NCBI RefSeq assembly: GCF_029227915.1
Contig: NC_079876.1
Location: forward strand, 18,414,001-18,478,000
Length of the DNA: 64,000 nt
From: Hydractinia symbiolongicarpus
Lineage: Eukaryota > Cnidaria > Hydrozoa > Anthoathecata > Hydractiniidae
Direction of reading: 5' to 3'
The translations under genes were made by a program, and so were the position numbers. Below are positions 32,151 through 42,940 of the stretch, piece after piece. Positions within the stretch are counted from its first letter, which is position 1; each line of letters starts with the position of its first letter. The notes under the pieces were generated by a model. That model searched no databases. It saw only the letters and a program-made list of their open reading frames with translations, and was not told the DNA's origin.

Positions 32151-34362
32151 AGAAACCGGGGCGGTTTGAACACTCACACGCTTTTGACCCTGACATTCTA
32201 GCCTACTCATCGCCCCGGACTTACTGCGTTCCTCTGGGTCTATTGTCAAATTTTCCTTCTATAAATTCTGAAGATGTTAAGGACCGACGCATGCACATAA
32301 GAACGTATAAATATGGGCATGGCTGCTGGCGCTCTCTCAATGTTTTCATTCCCAGTTCTCTATTCGAAGCGCGGTTCGTACAAGGGTTTGCTATCAGACT
32401 TAGTAGACCACGAGAACGCAGAGAAATGGTTTACGGGTAGACTATGACATTCTGGCAGTTGAAAGAGGATTTTTTTAGATTTTTCTGAGCTTAGTGAGAG
32501 TTTTATCGTAAGGGGGGCAGCAACAGTGCTTGCATTTAGAGGGCAATAGACTGAATTGAAATAAAAGACAAAATAAAAAACAACTTCAACATTTTCTTTT
32601 GTCTGTCGACAAACTAAAACCATAAATAACAGAAGCATACCCAAATCGAGTATAACAATACTAATATAAAATCACAGATTGAGCAAAAAAATGGAATACT
32701 GAAAAAAAATAGTAATAAAAAAAAACGATACTAAATTCCATCATGTGTTCATTATGCGTGCGAATCTATCAATCTATCAATCAATGAATACTTTTGCTTC
32801 GACTTAAAATTCACGAAGTAAACATGAATGCACACAAATTTTAATGAAAGAAACAACAACGAAAATATCACTTATGAAAGGGAAGGATTTACAAAAAGTA
32901 GAACTCGCCTGTTCGAAATTTCTCGAAATCTTGCAAACGTAACACAACAAAAGTAGTAACAAAAAGAGTTGAAAACTGGTACTTCAGGTTTGAATCCTTA
33001 AAAGTCACAAGCACTTTTAACACAACAATCAATGTAAAACCTGAAGCGAAAAGGAGCTGACAGTTCAGACTCGATACTCATAAATGTTATTATATAAACG
33101 ATAAATATATATGTTGTTTTGTTTTTCTTCCCTATATTTCACGTCGTTTTTCATTATATTGTTCTTTACGCAAAAAGTTTTTTGATATATATTTCTGTTT
33201 TCTAGAACTTGCACGTTGTTTATCGACTGTCTTTTTAATGTCTGCCGTGGCTTCGTCATCAACTTTTGAACATATTGAACTTCAAATGGGCAATTCTCAA
33301 AGTCTGCAAGATTTTGTCGATAATTTTTTTTAATACGGCTTTGTACATCACAAAGCGACTTGAATTTCAGTAATATGGATGAACCATCGGGGCTGAAACT
33401 TCCGTGACTATCTCTACTGTGTGGGTGAAATAGATAAATGGACATTTTTTCCCAAATAATCGAAACACTATATCCACCAGCTATAAAAATTAGACCGTTT
33501 CCAACAGAGGCAGAGTTCATGGCATTGAGCTGCGCAAAATATCTAACATCACCTAAAAAACCTGTGAACTTATCCCCCAACACTACAGCTACACACCGTT
33601 GTTCAATGTTTACAACAGACGGTAATTCTTCAACACTGAGAGGCCGGTATATTTTAACATTTTTAAAGTTATTATCACCACACTCCAAAACATAATCAAG
33701 GTCAAATGATTTCCAAAAAGATGTTCGCTTAATTGCTGACCAACATATTGACAATAATGAGTTACACATACATTGAATACCTGCAGTGGACCCAAATTTT
33801 TGATCACCTTGATGAAATGAACCTGATGTAGATTTTATATGGATAGGAGAAGGGTCAGCAGATAGGGAAGTTGCCATAATAGAGCATAAAATATTTTGTT
33901 AACAAAGTTTATCATAGAAGGCTGAATAAAGCTGAACAGTGTTGAGGGACCAGCTTGGAAAGACAGATGATGTCAATTTTCAAACGCTAGCCAAAGTCAA
34001 AAATGATGATTTTTGTTGGAAAGCTGATAAAATATGATAAAATGATGTGATCAAAATGTTTTAAGCTCCAAAATGACGTGATAATCAATCTGAAACCATA
34101 GTTGAAAGACTAATCATACCAAAAATCCACAACAAAGTATATAAAAACCAAACCAACTTCAACAACGTGCAATGAGTTTTAAAATGGCAGAGCTTACCAG
34201 CCAAACTTTTGGCAGATCCAACATGTGCGGAGGTCTGGACCTGTGGGCGCGATAGAAGCGCGCATTGCGCAAAAATGTAAAAACGGCGCGCCATCTAAAA
34301 ACTTTTCGTTCCCGAAGTTGCCTTTGAAACATTCACCAACCTAAAGGTGTGAGTGAATAATG
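32151..34362 (-). mobile_element. Putative element carrying a deubiquitinase ORF, inserted in the minisatellite
   Basis: The 2.2 kb between the two identical minisatellite blocks contains one large minus-strand ORF. The left edge has a GC-rich inverted pair, CCGGGGCG (32156-32163) and CGCCCCGG (32211-32218). CACTCACAC at 32170-32178 faces its complement GTGTGAGTG near 34343-34352, which could be short terminal inverted repeats. Deubiquitinase-like proteases are carried by several eukaryotic transposon classes, including Helitron-like elements. No helicase or transposase is seen here, so the class is open. Confidence 0.5.
33065..33877 (-). CDS. Cysteine-protease/deubiquitinase-like protein (C76/OTU-like fold), 270 aa
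   Basis: Intact single-exon frame from ATG at 33877. The segment GSFHQGDQKFGSTAGIQCMCNSL carries Gln and Cys in the positions of the oxyanion and nucleophile residues of viral/transposon-type ubiquitin proteases (QC-x-x-NSL). A block near residue 145-170 (YLFHPHSRD followed by DGSSILLKF) corresponds to the catalytic His region, written FDSHSRD in relatives. The first Asp of that block is replaced by Pro, so activity is uncertain. The Lys/Asn-rich C-terminus is not recognised. Such ORFs are normally transposon cargo. The element context at 32151-34362 fits that. Confidence 0.6.
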   Translation of the reverse strand: MATSLSADPSPIHIKSTSGSFHQGDQKFGSTAGIQCMCNSLLSICWSAIKRTSFWKSFDLDYVLECGDNNFKNVKIYRPLSVEELPSVVNIEQRCVAVVLGDKFTGFLGDVRYFAQLNAMNSASVGNGLIFIAGGYSVSIIWEKMSIYLFHPHSRDSHGSFSPDGSSILLKFKSLCDVQSRIKKNYRQNLADFENCPFEVQYVQKLMTKPRQTLKRQSINNVQVLENRNIYQKTFCVKNNIMKNDVKYREEKQNNIYIYRLYNNIYEYRV

Positions 34363-34446
34363 TTAACCTTATATATAAAAATGTTAACCTTATATATAAA
34401 AATGTTAACCTTATATATACAAATTTAAACTTATATATACGAAGTT
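34363..34446. repeat. ~21-bp minisatellite, right block
   Basis: Three to four copies of GTTAACCTTATATATAAAAAT, nearly identical to the block at 31930-32150. Together with it, this brackets the deubiquitinase-bearing segment. Confidence 0.85.
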
Positions 34447-34449
34447 GAC

Positions 34450-36035
34450 TTTTGTCCACTTTAGCAGGGCATAATGAAGTCTCTCAATGTTAAGATTACA
34501 GTTCATAATCTTTTTTTACTGTTTCTGTTTAATTGTTTTGCTTTTATGCATTGATTTTATGTTATTTTTAGGCTGACAGCATCATTTTTACTATCTGGTC
34601 TAAAAATTACACTCTTGTCAAATATTTTGTACTCTTCAAAAGCGTTTGTAAAATTTTTGAATAGTGTGGTGTTTTATTATGTACCTGTCAATATCTTTCG
34701 CATTTTCATCAGTTTGGAAAGATTTTTTCAACTATGAGATCATATTTTCTATCTGCAATTTACACCTTTGTCCGAAATTTCGTACACTCTAATACACTTT
34801 CTTTAACGTTAAAATTGCAGTTGATAAAATTGTTACTGGTTGTTGTATACTTTCTCGCACTTTTAGAGCGACTTGTACTAATATTTGAGCTATGACGTCA
34901 TCATTACGTTATTAAAATTAACCATTAAAAATTGATAAATTTTTTCTTTCACAAATGTACTATCTACTGTACAAATTTTGAGTTTTTACCATGCCTCAAT
35001 CTAGAGTTATTGATTTTTAAAGACAGAAATGTTGAAAAAACCTATACATGACCCCATCTTTGTGCCGTGTTTTGTTGCGAAATTGGCCGAAAATCGCAAC
35101 AAAAAAGGGCTATAATATCTATCACAAAAATAACAAAATGTAGAGAATGGCTTGGAGTTAGGAGTTGCGCGACCCCTCGTTGAAACCGTATAGAAATATA
35201 GAAAACGTTGGATACGGCTAGAAGGTCGAGCGGCGCATAGAAAAATTTGACCCGAACAGCCTATTTGAGACTTAGATATCACTATAATAAATTCCATCGA
35301 TGTTAGGACTGAAACAAAGTGGTTTTGTTACGACCAAAGACAATATTGTATCTTTTTATAGGGTCGAAAATTTACTTTTATTTTACTGAAATAGCTACAA
35401 TATATATATTCTAATTTTATATTCTTAGTTTCACCATTATACCATATTTTAGATAGAATTTAATTCTAAATGTGAAAGTGTTAAAATTCATTTTCTATCC
35501 CTGTCCGTCCGTCATGCGCGGTTTTTCGTCCAATAAAGTCTTAGTTTTGGTGTTATGGTTCAAAATTATTGTATTAGTTCTTAGTAGAGGTAATCAAACT
35601 ATTTTCCATTTAATTTCTATTGGTACTCAAACTATCGTTTGTCCGTCCGTCACGATTACTGATTGACTTATATTTAAGATATATTTACATATGAGTATCT
35701 TTCAGTTATCTATTAGACACCTGGTCGCCAAACCTTTAGGTCTCATAGTTCTCAGAGTCTTGAATATTGGTCGAAACTACCTCTTAGGTTCCAATAAAAT
35801 CTACGTAATCGGAAAAATATAGTAACTTTGGTAGAATTATCCTTAGCACTTTACAGTCACAACAAAACATTATTTCATCTAGCAAAGTTTAGACATGTTT
35901 TATGGGGCTTTTTTATGCGAATTAAAGTTGATGGCCTGCGGATAAATCCACGGGTTTGCTTGTCCTTTATTTACCGCATTTCGCGTGTCTCCCCGCAGCG
36001 TGACAGACAGCTGTGTAAGAGTTTTATAAAATAGT
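34450..36035. other. Non-coding interval with minor repeats
   Basis: TGTCAAATATTTTGTAC near 34616 also occurs near 29893. CTGTCCGTCCGTCA-type words occur near 35501 and 35640. No protein-coding gene was recognised; open stretches here are short and featureless. Confidence 0.4.
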
Positions 36036-36039
36036 CTAA

Positions 36040-36400
36040 AGGGGGACCCGGCGTCGAAACGCTACGTTGAGCACTTAATAAACCTGTAAACTGTATAACA
36101 CATTCAGGTGAAGCGACTTAGCACACATACACAGTATGGCGAAATTGAGTGAAGCGCACACTCCAAAATAGTTTTTCGTGTGTAAATATATTTTTGAAAA
36201 AATATCTCACAACTTAAGCTGAAAACAAAAACACAGTTTACAACCTGTTGTTACCTCATGACAAAAAAAGTCACGCAATATTTTTTATTTTGCGAAAAAA
36301 GTTCCCGTGACAGTTCAAAATGTAATTGTCAGACCCAACTGCGCGCTTTGTCTGCAAAAATTAGGTTCTGCAGGGACTTTCTCAAATAAAGCAGAGTGCA
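36040..36400. repeat. Interspersed repeat related to 8690-9000
   Basis: Shares ordered words with 8690-9000: a GACCC-GCGT-GAAACGCT start, CACTTAATA, an ACACATTCAGGTG-like phrase, AAAATATTTTTCAAAAAATA-like and GTTTACAACC-GTTGTTAC, ending near a TTTTATTTTG stretch. Both copies are non-coding. Confidence 0.6.
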
Positions 36401-38070
36401 ACCCTTTTGAACAAAATACAGCTGAAATAGTCGAAAGACCACATGCTGAAAAACTGTACGGGTGGATAAAAATGGTCCCAAATAGACCTTTTAAAGAGGC
36501 CAGCGGTATATAAAAATAGTCGAATGCCATTCTTTACTTATAAATGAAATCGCACGTAGCTCTTCAACTCCACGTTCAAGGTTAAAAGGTGATATAAATA
36601 ATGTGCATCCTTCTTTTCTTGTTAAATTCTCGGGATTTTAATTATTAGGAAATCGCAGCGAGAAAGGGAAAATTGGGTTAAACTTATTTCTTTAATATTA
36701 AGAAAAGTACTTAAAATAAGGGATTGTTTTGCCTTAATGAATAAAAATATACTTAATGCCAAATATAGAAATCCAAGTTTCGAGTATTTCGTGATTTGCG
36801 CTCCCTAAGTCATATGAGTTAGATTAGTTTTACTGAGTAACCATCAGAGTAACCGTTTTAGTAAGAAATCAGTGTTCCATTCTGATATGCGGTTAGGTTC
36901 AAACAACGCAGTGTTACATGTTGTTATAACATTTACATTATATTGCATGCAATTCGCCCCCTTATGTAATTATTTCATTCAAAGAACATTTTCTAAAATT
37001 TTTTCAGAACATATATTTTAAGAATTGGAAGTTTTGGGTCATGAGGTGTCATAACTCTTTTTAATATCAGGATATATTTTTTAATTTTTACACATCACAA
37101 CACCTAAAACGTCTAAAATGTTAATTCAAATATATCACGTCCTTCTAAAAATTTTAAAAATCTGCGTAATAATTATCGTGCTTCGAGTGATTTTCTGCTA
37201 ATTTATGTGGTTAAAAACATTACAAGAATAATTTGTTTGGCCAACTAATTATATATCACTATTATATAATATTCTTTTCCCTCCTATTTTAATTCTATCC
37301 ATAATGATATTCTTATTTTCATGTGTTATTGCTATTAACGAAAGGGCTGGCGAACGTGTTATCTTAATTTCTGATTGTACACATCTGTTATCACCCAGAC
37401 AAATTTCTACTATTATCTTTTTATTCTGCTCTTGTAAATAAATTATCACATTCACTACTGTTTTTCAGTATAATTAAAACAAATGGTAAGAAGCGAATCA
37501 GTAGAAAAATTGTTTATTAGAGTCGAACCTAAATAGACCTACGTCACGGTAGAACAAATAAAATGGCCAGCAAGATAAATATATTTCTATACAAATTTTA
37601 AGAATAACAAAATGTTTGGAAAACTTAAGTTCTTAGTTGATGCTGTCCTTGGCTAATATCTAATATAAAAAAAACACATCAATTCTACTTTTTCTGATTT
37701 TTAATTCAATATATTTGCAATTTTCACTGTCACTCGTTTATTCCAAATTTCAAAATAAATTTATTTTACATTTTGACACAAACATCTGCATATTAGTACA
37801 AGTAGAACATGTCCAATTTTAACGCACAAAATACCCAAAATTTTGCCTTACCACTTACTACCGACTAATCTTTGTTTTCTCGCATACTAAGAATGAACAA
37901 AAAAGCGATGCAAGGGATGTACGTCGGGCGAAAATCTGCTAACCAGAATATGTACAACGGGAAAAGCCGCAAAATTTTCCACGGTCAAACGATTAATCTT
38001 TGGTGCTGTAGCAGAAGTTAAGATGCAGAAAGGCAGATTAATATAAATAAAATTATAACAGCAAATTAAA
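36401..38070. other. GPCR 3' flank, AT-rich
   Basis: About 1.7 kb of AT-rich DNA without a recognisable gene, repeat or RNA. Confidence 0.4.
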
Positions 38071-38071
38071 A

Positions 38072-39130
38072 TTATAGATCTTCTGTGATTGTGTTGGCAC
38101 TACTCGACATCTCGCGTCGCGAACTTTGTCCATAATGATTTTTACCATTCTTATCCACACCCTGGATATGAAGTCGCTTTTGGATTCGCCGTAGAATAAT
38201 CCTAAGGGCGAGTAAAACCTTTCGTCTATAACCATCGGTAATTGTACCGTAAATTAAAGGATTTACCATGGCTTGGAAGGTGAATAAGAAACGCGGTATT
38301 GTACTGATCAACACACTAACTTCATAGGATGCTCTCAGATAGCCAATGCTCTTTAACATAATTAAGATCTGTGGAAAACACGTACAAATTAAGTAGACCA
38401 CGATAAGTTTGGAAATCATTCTTACGACACGTGTGTTCGATATTGAATTATACTCCCGCGTCATCGAACGTAATAACTTTTTTCTTTTCAGCATGGAATA
38501 GAGCATAAGCATATTCAACACAAAAACCAAACACAACGGAGCGATGATTTGTAAAAAAACATTTAGTAAAACATACACTAATTCGAACGCTTTGGCAGGG
38601 TATATTATCTGAATATGTCTTATGTTTGTGTCGGATATTTTCAATGAACTGGTCAAGAATCTTGGCACAGATAAAATAAAAGAGAATATCCACACTGCTA
38701 TGACAGCACGCTTTGCCTTTTTATGACTTTCCACGTGCACCGCAAGAGGGTGGAGTAGCGCTCTGTATCTGTCAATGCTCAAAGCACAGAGAGTCAACGT
38801 AGCAGATAATTTAAAAAAATATATACACGCCATCCAAAACTTTGCTAGAGATTCTGAGAATATCCAGCAATCGTAGTTAAATATGATAACAAAATCAAAG
38901 ACAGAACATACCACTAGGAAAACGCTGTCTGATATGGCTAAATTTGTCGTGTAAAGATGAATAGAACGTCGTATTGTTTTCATGACTATTACTACTAGAA
39001 CAGCAGTGATGTTGAAAAAACATCCAAGGATGAATATGGCTATATAACCACACATCAATGCTCTGCTATACGCAATGGTATATGCATACTCATAAGTACT
39101 ACATGTAAGTCTTGTTGTGTTGTTATTCAT
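38072..39130 (-). CDS. Class A (rhodopsin-like) G-protein-coupled receptor, 352 aa
   Basis: Intact single-exon frame with seven hydrophobic segments and the class A landmarks. These are Asn40 in TM1 (GCFFN), NLAISD at 63-68 with Asp68 in TM2, the DRY triplet at 120-122, Trp147 in TM4, Pro198 in TM5 and CTCFP at 249-253 in TM6. NPLIY at 290-294 marks TM7. The N-terminus has NNNTT, which includes a possible N-glycosylation site. The usual disulfide seems absent: no Cys at the standard TM3 position and none in extracellular loop 2. The C-tail is ~50 residues, rich in basic residues then Ser. The ligand cannot be inferred. A TATAAAG-like box lies ~215 bases upstream (39342-39349). Confidence 0.93.
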   Translation of the reverse strand: MNNNTTRLTCSTYEYAYTIAYSRALMCGYIAIFILGCFFNITAVLVVIVMKTIRRSIHLYTTNLAISDSVFLVVCSVFDFVIIFNYDCWIFSESLAKFWMACIYFFKLSATLTLCALSIDRYRALLHPLAVHVESHKKAKRAVIAVWIFSFILSVPRFLTSSLKISDTNIRHIQIIYPAKAFELVYVLLNVFLQIIAPLCLVFVLNMLMLYSMLKRKKLLRSMTREYNSISNTRVVRMISKLIVVYLICTCFPQILIMLKSIGYLRASYEVSVLISTIPRFLFTFQAMVNPLIYGTITDGYRRKVLLALRIILRRIQKRLHIQGVDKNGKNHYGQSSRREMSSSANTITEDL

Positions 39131-40950
39131 TGTTTTACAGGTAACTAACTAGCAGTCTGTTTTTGCCTGCCTATCTGACAAGTGACCGTGTCTTTGATTC
39201 TTCTCTCGAAAACTTCTATTTAACATGCCAAAACTGTTGTTAATAATGAATATTTATTCCTTACACGAACGAAAGAGTGGGCGATTAGAGTGGTTTCCGA
39301 AACTGACACATTATCCCACTAAAACACCTTAAAGTTTTGATCTTTATATCATTGGTTATATTGCGATATGCCACTACTATCACTTTCGAAAAAGACTCCC
39401 CAAGTCGAGAAAATAAATTCTTATTTCAAAAACACATGAGCCTCTCGGGGTCACGTAACAGGAAATCTTTTTTCTCTCCAGGTTTATCAAATGGGAGATA
39501 ACATTTTATAACGATAATAACCGGTTTATTGTGGCTCTCTAGCCTGTATTTGTTTGGTTTAAAAAGGCTCCTTATCATAATTTTGCAAGCTATTTTTTTA
39601 TTATCTTCTGGTAGAATCTCAGCAGAATATTTGAAAAGATATTGTAGTAACATCTGCTTTCCATACAAGGATATACCTAACACATTTTAAAAAGAAATAA
39701 AACATTGTTAGCAGACCGACTGATAGGCGTTTCTTTGTTGTGGTTTAAATAGGAATTATTATCGTATATATTAATTCCCTTGCGTGAGTAAAATTGTCAG
39801 TCCACGAGACGCAACTCACGGGTCACTTTCTTATGGCGTGGCCGTACGCTAAAATTTACCAAAAAAACGTGAATCAGGGGGTTACTATTTAAATATTTAA
39901 ATCTCTTTTTTTATTACTTTAAAAAAGAAAACTCCTTTTATTTATTTTATTAAAACTTTTATTTTTTTTTTTAAATGTTCCTATTTGTTTTTTGTTTGTT
40001 TTAAAAACCCCGTTGGCCGGTATAGATGGAATATTTATTTTACCCCCGGTTTACCATATGCACGCCGTATCTCCTGGATAAAAGTTGTTTATCAACTGAA
40101 AAAAGAAAATCGAAGCGAAGAAGTTTGTTTCTTTTTCAAATTAATCCTGCAAAAAGTTATTTTAAACAATTTTTACTCATCATGAGGTCAGATTAAAGCT
40201 GATTTGTTTCTTCTATATTTTCCATTTTTGTTTTGGTACCGAGGTTGTATCGCATTCGAATTTGAATGTAATTCGAATCTCAAATGTAAAAAACAAAACT
40301 GTTGTTGCAGCGCAACTGTTGTTGTCGAGCAAGAAAAAAGTTTATGTTGAGGTCAGAAATATTTGTTATAAAGAAGAAAAACGTACGAGAATAGGAGTAA
40401 CTACATCGCAATGCAGATATAACTAGCCTTTTCAAACAGAGATGTAATAAAAAAGGTTTCTTTCCAAAGAACAAGAAGCAACTGGAAAACTTCTGTATTC
40501 TCCGCATTTACAGGGATGATCGAAAAGCTCATGGATTTTGGCTGTACTGAAACAAACACCTATGAATGTGGAAACATGAGGATTGGTGAAATTCACTCAT
40601 GCTTGAGATCTATTGCGGGCCCTTGAGTAAGCCCTGCCTCCTGCAAGACACCAGCCACATTTATATAACCTCAAAAAGAGAATTGATTGGGAATATATCA
40701 GACATTTTCGTACATTTTCAATTTGTTTTCTTCGGGATGAAGCGAAGTTTAGTAACCAAAGTAAATAACTGATTGAACTTTTATCCAGAGAATGCTAACA
40801 AGAGGAGCCTACTGAAAAAGCTAAAGAAAAACAAGTGTGTTGTTTCAATTATCTGGTAGAGTAACGAATTTAGGTGAATAAGGTTTTAAAGTCGTTTACA
40901 AGCTTACAGCTAAACTTTACCTTAAATATGAAGTTAAATGTTTTGTCTTT
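39131..40950. other. GPCR upstream region, no supported gene
   Basis: Contains an 85-codon open frame on the minus strand (39426-39683) with no recognised features, and AT-rich sequence. A GAATTTGAATGTAATTCGAAT word near 40258 is locally palindromic. Nothing else was found. Confidence 0.4.
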
Positions 40951-40960
40951 ATCATAAAGA

Positions 40961-41430
40961 TATTTTTTTTGTAAGAATATACTTAGGGTCAGTTAAGGAT
41001 ATCTTAAAAATATGTCCAACCTCGATTGTTTTCTAAATAAATATAGGAAGAATTTAAAATAGCTATAGCAACTTATAGCAAGCTTTATTTTATTAAGGCA
41101 TTATATATTTTAAGGCCATGATGATAGTGTTTGTCAAGAAAGTTAAGAACATTTTTTGTAAGAATATACTCTAAACAAATGTCAGAATATCCTAAGAATA
41201 TGTCTAAGCTTGATTTTTTATATTATGCACAAATTTAATTAAAAATTTACTTTTTATATATCTCACAAACTGAATCTTTTTTTGTTCAAAGCAATGGGCC
41301 GTTACGTAGCAGAATTTTCCGATAGCTATACCAACTTTTAGCAAGCTTTATTTTATTATTATAGCCCTGCTAAAAATATATTAGGTACAATAAGAATAGT
41401 CTTTGTCAAGAAAGTTAAGAACATTAAGGC
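40961..41430. repeat. Two tandem copies of a ~190-275 bp unit
   Basis: TTTGTAAGAATATACT occurs near 40970 and 41158, AGCAAGCTTTATTTTATTA near 41078 and 41339, and TTTGTCAAGAAAGTTAAGAAC near 41131 and 41406, in the same order. The spacing grows from ~188 to ~275 because the second copy carries extra sequence. Non-coding. Confidence 0.7.
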
Positions 41431-41719
41431 TGAAACGGAATAATTCTTATAAAATACGCGGTGTATATCCTAGATAAGAATTTTAAAAAGCTATAAAATG
41501 TAATTTTTCGACTGTTACTGGTTTTTAAATCAATGTTTACATCTGTTATGTTACTGTTTGAAATATTATTCGATTCTTAAATTCGAAAACACTGCATTGC
41601 TATCATGCACGTTACGTTTGGGCATTGGGAGGGTTTCTGTATGCAATAGACTAAATAGCTGATTTGGTACGATGCATTAGAACTGTACGTTGTGATAATT
41701 TTGAAATAACCTTTTGTGT

Positions 41720-42940
41720 GTTACTTAACGATTTTTTCTAATGTCTCGTATACCATTTTCCCTGATGTACTTTTGGCATCGCGAAGCAAGTATATAGCTT
41801 TAGCAGATTTAAATTTTTACATAACCGTTGTTGGCCACCTTGAGTTTTGATAGACCTTTTGCATTTTTATTTTATTTTTAATTTCTTGTTGGACCTGCTT
41901 ATATTTTTAAACGTTCTGTATAATGCAGATTGTCAGCAACCTCGATCCCAGGGCTTTTTTCTCTTTTATTATTATTTTGTTATTGACGCACATGTTTATT
42001 TTTTAGACGTTTTGTTTCAACGGTTATAAATATAGAATAATGTAAATTGTGAATCTTAAAAATTCAAACTCCTATGTTTTTATTTGGCACCCCTCAAAAG
42101 GACTCAATGAGAAATTCATTATAATCAGAGATTCAATGGATTCTTCCACGGGAATTCAGATAACTGTTAATTTCTAATATTTTGTGTAAAACTTCGAAAG
42201 GGTGGTTGTATGCAATAGACTGAATATCTAATTTTAGTATGACGTGTTACAAAGTGTACAGTGTTGGAATTTTGTAATAACTTTTTTTGTATAACTTGGC
42301 AAAACATGTTGGATTTTTTAAATGTCTGGTATACTCTTTTCCCTGGTTAATTTTAAGCCGACTTCGCTTTTAAAGAAATGGTTGTTAGACGCCTTTGATT
42401 TTGTTATTTTGCATTTTGTTTTTTATTTTATTTTTGTCGCACCTGCTTATATTTTCAACATTTTGGTTTCAACGAGTATCGGACACTGCGAGCAACCTCG
42501 ATCCCAGGGTTTTTTCTCTCTATTTTCCGTCCTGTTATAAAAAAAAGTTAAGGGCCAAGATTGGGTGGTGAGATTTTTTAAAAAATTCAAATTACCATGC
42601 TCTATGTTTTTGTTTGATATCCATTACACGCATTTTATGGAGATATTTAGTGAGATGTATTTTGAAATAATTTGGTAATCTTTCCGAATAATTTTCGCAT
42701 TTGTCAGAGGGTCAGAGCAATTAATTTTAGTAGATTTAGATTCTAAATGTCACATGTATACTGCAGTTGTTGGACACCTTCAATTTTTTTTGGTCATTTA
42801 TATAATAATGCAGATTGTAAAATTCGCACTGCTATATTCTTTTTTTTTTGATGGTAAATCTCTGTTCTATAAACTAATTGAGAGATACAGTGGATTCTTC
42901 CACGGGAATTCGGCTAGTTTTTAGTATCTCTCTTGACATG
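41720..42940 (+). repeat. Dimer of the ~550 bp repeat (plus orientation)
   Basis: Two tandem copies of the unit at 23380-24310, here on the plus strand. GCAACCTCGATCCCAGGG occurs near 41937 and 42492, and the junction phrase GTATAC-TTTTCCCTG near 41750 and 42330. The second copy is followed by a partial third start (TGGATTCTTCCACGGGAATTC at 42135 and 42893). Non-coding. Confidence 0.8.

Noticed and set aside
39426-39683. 85-codon minus-strand frame upstream of the GPCR as a gene
   Set aside because: No recognisable motif, no splice or conservation evidence.
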